Below, piece by piece: positions 13,977 to 14,846 of a stretch of DNA of 14,846 nt. The position numbers and the translations under genes were made by a program. Numbering within the stretch: the stretch's first letter is position 1; each line of letters starts with the position of its first letter. Source of the stretch: Desulfobacterales bacterium (GTDB lineage Bacteria; Desulfobacterota; Desulfobacteria; Desulfobacterales; UBA11574); NCBI GenBank assembly GCA_030145595.1, contig JAQYVG010000054.1:1-14846 (forward strand). Reading direction: 5' to 3'. The notes beneath the pieces were generated by a model. The model was given only the letters and a program-made list of their open reading frames with translations. It was not told the DNA's origin and did not search any database.

Positions 13977-14198
13977 GTGGATACCGCAACTATTTTTTTC
14001 TGGATAAAAATTGGTGTCGTCTTCTATATATTCACCATCGCGGCAATCATCGATATTGCCCGCAAGGATTTCGGTTCCATTGGCATGCAAGCGCTTTGGG
14101 CTGCTATTGCCCTGATCCCCTTTGTCGGGTGGCTGATTTACCTGATTTTTGGATTCAGAAAGGGAAAAAAACCCGGCCCGCCTGTTGAAGGAAAATAA
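13977..14198 (+). CDS. Small PLDc_N-type membrane protein
   Basis: A 73-aa protein with two membrane segments (about 7-26 and 37-58) and a basic C-terminus (RKGKKPGPP). The second half, W-A-A-I-A-L-I-P-F-V-G-W-L-I-Y-L-I-F-G, fits the PLDc_N (phospholipase D nuclease N-terminal) family, which also occurs as stand-alone small membrane proteins; function is unknown. The GTG start has AAAGG 7 nt upstream, inside the end of the transglycosylase gene. With only 2 nt between the genes, co-transcription is very likely. Confidence 0.85.
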   Translation: MDTATIFFWIKIGVVFYIFTIAAIIDIARKDFGSIGMQALWAAIALIPFVGWLIYLIFGFRKGKKPGPPVEGK

Positions 14199-14201
14199 TA
14201 T

Positions 14202-14230
14202 TTGACAAACTTACCTCTTTTTAATATTCA
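14202..14230 (+). promoter_or_regulatory. Candidate promoter of tRNA-Glu
   Basis: TTGACA (14202-14207) is a perfect -35 box. TATTCA (14225-14230) stands 17 nt after it as a moderate -10 box. The predicted transcript start (about 14237) is some 20 nt before the tRNA. Confidence 0.5.
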
Positions 14231-14257
14231 ACTCAAAACTTTCTCCTTTAATATAGT

Positions 14258-14332
14258 GGTCCCATCGTCTAGCGGTTAGGACGCCGGCCTCTCACGCCGG
14301 TAACCGGGGTTCGATTCCCCGTGGGATCACCA
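14258..14332 (+). tRNA. tRNA-Glu (anticodon CTC)
   Basis: A 75-nt cloverleaf including encoded CCA (14330-14332). The acceptor stem GGTCCCA pairs with TGGGATC, with one G-T pair. The anticodon stem CCGGC/GCCGG encloses the loop CTCTCAC, giving anticodon CTC, which reads GAG. The T arm CGGGG-TTCGATT-CCCCG is perfect. The D arm carries the AGCGGTTAGGA sequence typical of tRNA-Glu. Confidence 0.97.
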
Positions 14333-14345
14333 GCAATAAAATCAA

Positions 14346-14374
14346 GGGCTTAGCGAACTTTGCTAAGCTCTTTT
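14346..14374 (+). terminator. Rho-independent terminator after tRNA-Glu
   Basis: GGGCTTAGC (14346-14354) pairs with GCTAAGCTC (14362-14370), giving 9 bp with one G-T pair around a 7-nt loop. It is followed by TTTT. It starts 13 nt after the tRNA CCA end. Confidence 0.8.
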
Positions 14375-14524
14375 CAATTGCATGAGAACAAATCCCCAGC
14401 GCCATGCGATCACCATCTCAATATCGTAGTGTTGTTGACCCGTCTTAACATCAAATTGCCCGGCTACGCACTTTGTGCTCATTCCGGGTTTAAGCTGTAA
14501 ACTGTAATCTTTGTCCTCTTTCAC
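14363..14524 (-). pseudogene. Protein-like 53-codon fragment, possibly a gene remnant
   Basis: A minus-strand frame of 53 residues from GTG 14524 to a TAG at 14365-14363 has credible protein composition, with segments such as SLQLKPGMSTKCVAGQF and EMVIAWRWGFVLM. It resembles the C-terminal end of a larger protein more than a complete one. The frame stays open for a further 12 codons upstream of the GTG, to a TAA. GGAGGG lies 16 nt before the GTG, too far to serve it. Its end overlaps the tRNA terminator stem, and it lies immediately after the gene ending at 14530. I cannot name a family. Decay of a gene next to a tRNA is the simplest guess; chance coding is possible. Confidence 0.25.
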
Positions 14525-14529
14525 AAGTG

Positions 14530-14846
14530 CTATTTCAAAGCCCTCCAGTTCAAGATATATTTATTATCTTCAGTAACGTTGAGAAACTGCTCTGATAGCT
14601 TCTTCAAATCTCGCCTTGCCGTTCTTTCGCTAACATTCCTATACAGAATTTCAAACGGAGCCTCGTCAAATAAATCTTTAATGTTAAAGGGTTTATTATA
14701 ATCTAATAACATCACTAATAAATCATGCTGTCGTAAAGTTATGTGCTTTTTCTTTTTAAGAAAGTCATAATAATCACGCAAGGTGAATTTTCGATCTGAA
14801 GGTCGGACCACAAGAAAATGGTCTTTATAAGAGATTCGGCTAAAGT
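14530..14846 (-). CDS. C-terminal winged-helix part of a gene running off the window (possibly Fic-type)
   Basis: The frame is open from the TAG at 14530 to the window edge, about 104 residues. It continues upstream of the GTG at 14811 (in-frame SRISYKDHFLV), so the gene starts outside the window. The segment TLRDYYDFLKKKKHITLRQHDLLVML, then NVSERTARRDLKKL, reads as a winged helix-turn-helix, the second part resembling a DeoR-type recognition helix. Such a wing is found at the C-terminus of some Fic-family (AMPylase-like) proteins. I suspect that family, but the Fic motif itself, if present, is beyond the window. A stand-alone transcription regulator is the alternative. Confidence 0.55.
   Translation of the reverse strand, partial: FSRISYKDHFLVVRPSDRKFTLRDYYDFLKKKKHITLRQHDLLVMLLDYNKPFNIKDLFDEAPFEILYRNVSERTARRDLKKLSEQFLNVTEDNKYILNWRALK

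Noticed and set aside
14408..14415. GATCACCA, a possible duplicate of the tRNA-Glu 3' end (att site)
   Set aside because: Only 8 nt match, with no longer similarity to the T arm; expected by chance.

Overview
The window looks like a chromosomal segment of a Gram-negative, deltaproteobacterial (Desulfobacterota, probably Desulfobacterales-type) genome. This rests on a LolA outer-membrane lipoprotein carrier, an MltB-type lytic transglycosylase, a NtrC-family two-component pair, the sequence style of the PAS/HisKA protein, and the abundance of short palindromic intergenic repeats. The taxonomic call is inference from protein style, not from a marker gene.

Layout. (1) 1-2783: the 3' part of a large gene for a PD-(D/E)XK (Mrr-like) nuclease fused to a P-loop (STAND/AAA-like) ATPase with a winged-helix-like C-terminal part. 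It is the only plausible defence or conflict gene here, and its true start probably lies before the window. (2) 2784-3462: a palindromic repeat, a second palindrome, an unrecognised 147-residue protein and a hairpin between convergent genes. (3) 3463-4572 (-): a PAS-PAS-HisKA protein without an ATPase domain. (4) 4849-8199 (+): a ZraS/HydH-like membrane histidine kinase and an NtrC-family sigma-54 activator, separated by about 220 bp of stacked repeats; a sigma-54-type promoter match lies just before the kinase. (5) 8299-8994 (+): lolA. (6) 9011-12017 (-): radA, rlmE and yebC. rlmE and yebC are tightly coupled, whereas radA and rlmE are separated by a 167-bp inverted repeat. (7) 12178-14198 (+): a PHP-family histidinol-phosphatase, an MltB-like transglycosylase and a small PLDc_N-type membrane protein. 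(8) 14258-14374: tRNA-Glu(CTC) with promoter-like and terminator signals. (9) 14363-14846 (-): a small protein-like fragment and the C-terminal end of a gene that runs off the window.

How it fits together. Most genes are ordinary housekeeping functions: recombination/repair, rRNA methylation, envelope maintenance and a metal- or envelope-stress-like two-component system. The more unusual content is the nuclease-ATPase fusion and the intergenic DNA. At least four families of structured repeats occur here. Two have arms built from tandem 7-8 nt units. One is a double hairpin placed 3-5 nt before the start codon of two unrelated genes, with a compensatory base-pair change between the copies.
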